Below are positions 62,942 through 64,000 of a DNA stretch of 64,000 nucleotides, in pieces. Source of the DNA: Bacilliculturomica massiliensis. GTDB taxonomy: Bacteria; Bacillota; Clostridia; Peptostreptococcales; Anaerovoracaceae. The notes beneath the pieces were generated by a model, which worked only from the letters and a program-made list of their open reading frames with translations, did no database searches and was not told the DNA's origin. Positions within the stretch are counted from its first letter, which is position 1. Every line of letters begins with the position of its first letter. Made by a program: the position numbers and the translations under genes. The stretch lies in contig NZ_LR027602.1 in NCBI RefSeq assembly GCF_900605495.1, positions 669,797 through 733,796 of the forward strand, read 5' to 3'.

Positions 62942-64000
62942 ATGAATTTCCTTCTGCGCGGCCGCTCCCGATGCTGGATCGCAGCGCTGACCGCGGCAGT
63001 TTTAATCGTGACTTTGTGGACTCCCCGGACTGTGACGGCGGAAAGTTCGAGGGCGCTGCGCGTGGCCTTTCCCGAAGCCGAAGGCTATACTATGACCGAT
63101 GAGAACGGGAAGAGAAGCGGTCTGGTGGTGGACTTTCTCGATGAGATCGCCAAGTATACCGGCTGGACATACGATTATGTGGAGACGGACAGCGAAACGA
63201 TGATCCAGCAGTTTTTGGCAGGCGATTTCGACCTGATGGGCGGGACTTATTACGCTGCCGGTTTTGAGAAGTATTTCGGCTACCCGGCATACAACTGCGG
63301 ATATACCCGGCTGACTTTGCTGGCAAGGACAGAGGATACCACGATCAAAAGCTACGATCTGGACAGTTTGAATGGAAAGACCATCGGCGCTTACGAGGCA
63401 AACAGGGAAAATATCCGACGTCTGCAGGAGTACATGAAAGTATACGATCTGGATTGTACGCTGAAATACTATACCTATGACGATCTGAAGGTGACAGGAG
63501 ATCTGACCCGTTTTTTGCTGAGCGGCGAGGTGGACCTGCTGCTGGGAAACAGCGCGCAGACGGCGGAGGGCATCTACATCGCCGCCGCATTTGAATCCCA
63601 GGCGCAATATATCGTCACTGTCCCGGGGAATCAGGAGCTTCTGGACCAGCTGAACACGGCGCTGGAAGACATTTACGAGAGCGATCCCCGCTTTGCGGAA
63701 AAGCTCTACGCCAAATATTTCTCAGATGCGGAGAAGGGGTCCGTGGCCCTCACAGAACGCGATCGGGAGTATATCAGTGAGAAAAAAACGGTGACAGTGG
63801 CTGTTCCTGCGGACTGGCACCCCATGGTGTGTGCGAATAACGGGGACGGACACGACGGCGTGGTCATGGACGTAGTAAAGGAGATCGAGTCGTTTACCGG
63901 GCTTACATTCACCTATGTTTACTGCAGCAGCTACGCGGAGGCCCTGGAGAAGATGAAGTCGGGCGAAGCGGAGCTGCTGGGCTTCTATATCGGCACGAAG
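62942..64000 (+). CDS. Sensor protein with two tandem SBP_bac_3 domains (3' end outside the window)
   Basis: The frame is open from ATG 62942 (GGAGG 7 bases upstream) to the end of the window, 353 codons without stop. N-terminal signal or membrane segment about 10-32 (WIAALTAAVLIVTLW). The first periplasmic-type binding domain covers about 38-262: LRVAFPEAEGYTMTDENGKR, LVVDFLDEIAKYTGWTYDYV, FLAGDFDLMGGTYY, LNGKTIGAYEANRENI. A second begins about 281 (TVTVAVPADWHPMV; VVMDVVKEIESFTGLTFTYV; EKMKSGEAELLG). Two such domains in tandem at the N-terminus are typical of BvgS/EvgS-like hybrid sensor kinases or of diguanylate cyclases; the output domain lies beyond the edge and cannot be named. It probably senses amino acids or similar small molecules outside the membrane. 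Confidence 0.85.
   Translation, partial: MNFLLRGRSRCWIAALTAAVLIVTLWTPRTVTAESSRALRVAFPEAEGYTMTDENGKRSGLVVDFLDEIAKYTGWTYDYVETDSETMIQQFLAGDFDLMGGTYYAAGFEKYFGYPAYNCGYTRLTLLARTEDTTIKSYDLDSLNGKTIGAYEANRENIRRLQEYMKVYDLDCTLKYYTYDDLKVTGDLTRFLLSGEVDLLLGNSAQTAEGIYIAAAFESQAQYIVTVPGNQELLDQLNTALEDIYESDPRFAEKLYAKYFSDAEKGSVALTERDREYISEKKTVTVAVPADWHPMVCANNGDGHDGVVMDVVKEIESFTGLTFTYVYCSSYAEALEKMKSGEAELLGFYIGTK

Overview
The window looks like a chromosomal segment of an anaerobic Clostridia-type bacterium (Bacillota). It is GC-rich, has strong AGGAGG-type ribosome binding sites, S-layer homology (SLH) anchoring, an EF-G2 paralogue, AddB, a LeuCD-type aconitase pair under a sigma-54 promoter, and an AtoE-type transporter. 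A relative of the Eubacteriales Family XIII / Anaerovorax group would fit, but this is inference and no taxonomic marker here settles it.

Region 1-17.8 kb and region 21.9-43.6 kb form one very large surface-protein cluster, all on the + strand: fifteen exported, multidomain proteins built from cohesin-like domains, dockerins, SLH triplets, Ig/FN3/cadherin-like beta domains and InlB-type repeats. Six end in dockerins (1, 4275, 21921, 24963, 30028, 39469). Two carry a cohesin-like domain and SLH repeats (2603, 37275). Three are long SLH proteins with a distinct N-terminal module (14672, 28702, 33951). Four unanchored proteins share a YDWD-type domain and a C-terminal beta module (9548, 11427, 26891, 32426), three of them with a cohesin-like domain. 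No glycoside hydrolase or carbohydrate-binding module is visible; the only catalytic signature is an HETGH metallopeptidase-like domain in the 4275 protein. The parts look like a cellulosome-style scaffold, but with surface, adhesive or proteolytic cargo instead of polysaccharide enzymes.

The two halves are separated by 17.8-21.9 kb: a broken AAA-ATPase/PDDEXK gene, gene fragments, an AlbA_2/ATPase-type regulator and an AT-rich noncoding stretch bounded by related palindromes.

From 43.9 kb the content changes to core and metabolic genes: EF-G2, a repeat-rich 1.4-kb gap, radA, a PrpR-like sigma-54 activator, and a five-gene operon behind a textbook -24/-12 promoter (two-subunit hydro-lyase, AtoE-like transporter, DUF6282-like amidohydrolase, isocitrate-lyase-family C-C lyase). 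This set suggests catabolism of a branched C6-C7 hydroxy-dicarboxylate similar to 2,3-dimethylmalate. An addB without adjacent addA follows.

The last 4 kb hold tRNA-Thr(CGU), a zinc-ribbon membrane protein on the - strand, a tyrosine recombinase on the - strand, and between these two a 228-bp promoter-bearing segment bounded by 21-bp inverted repeats. This is a probable invertible promoter switch. A sensor with two solute-binding domains runs off the right edge.
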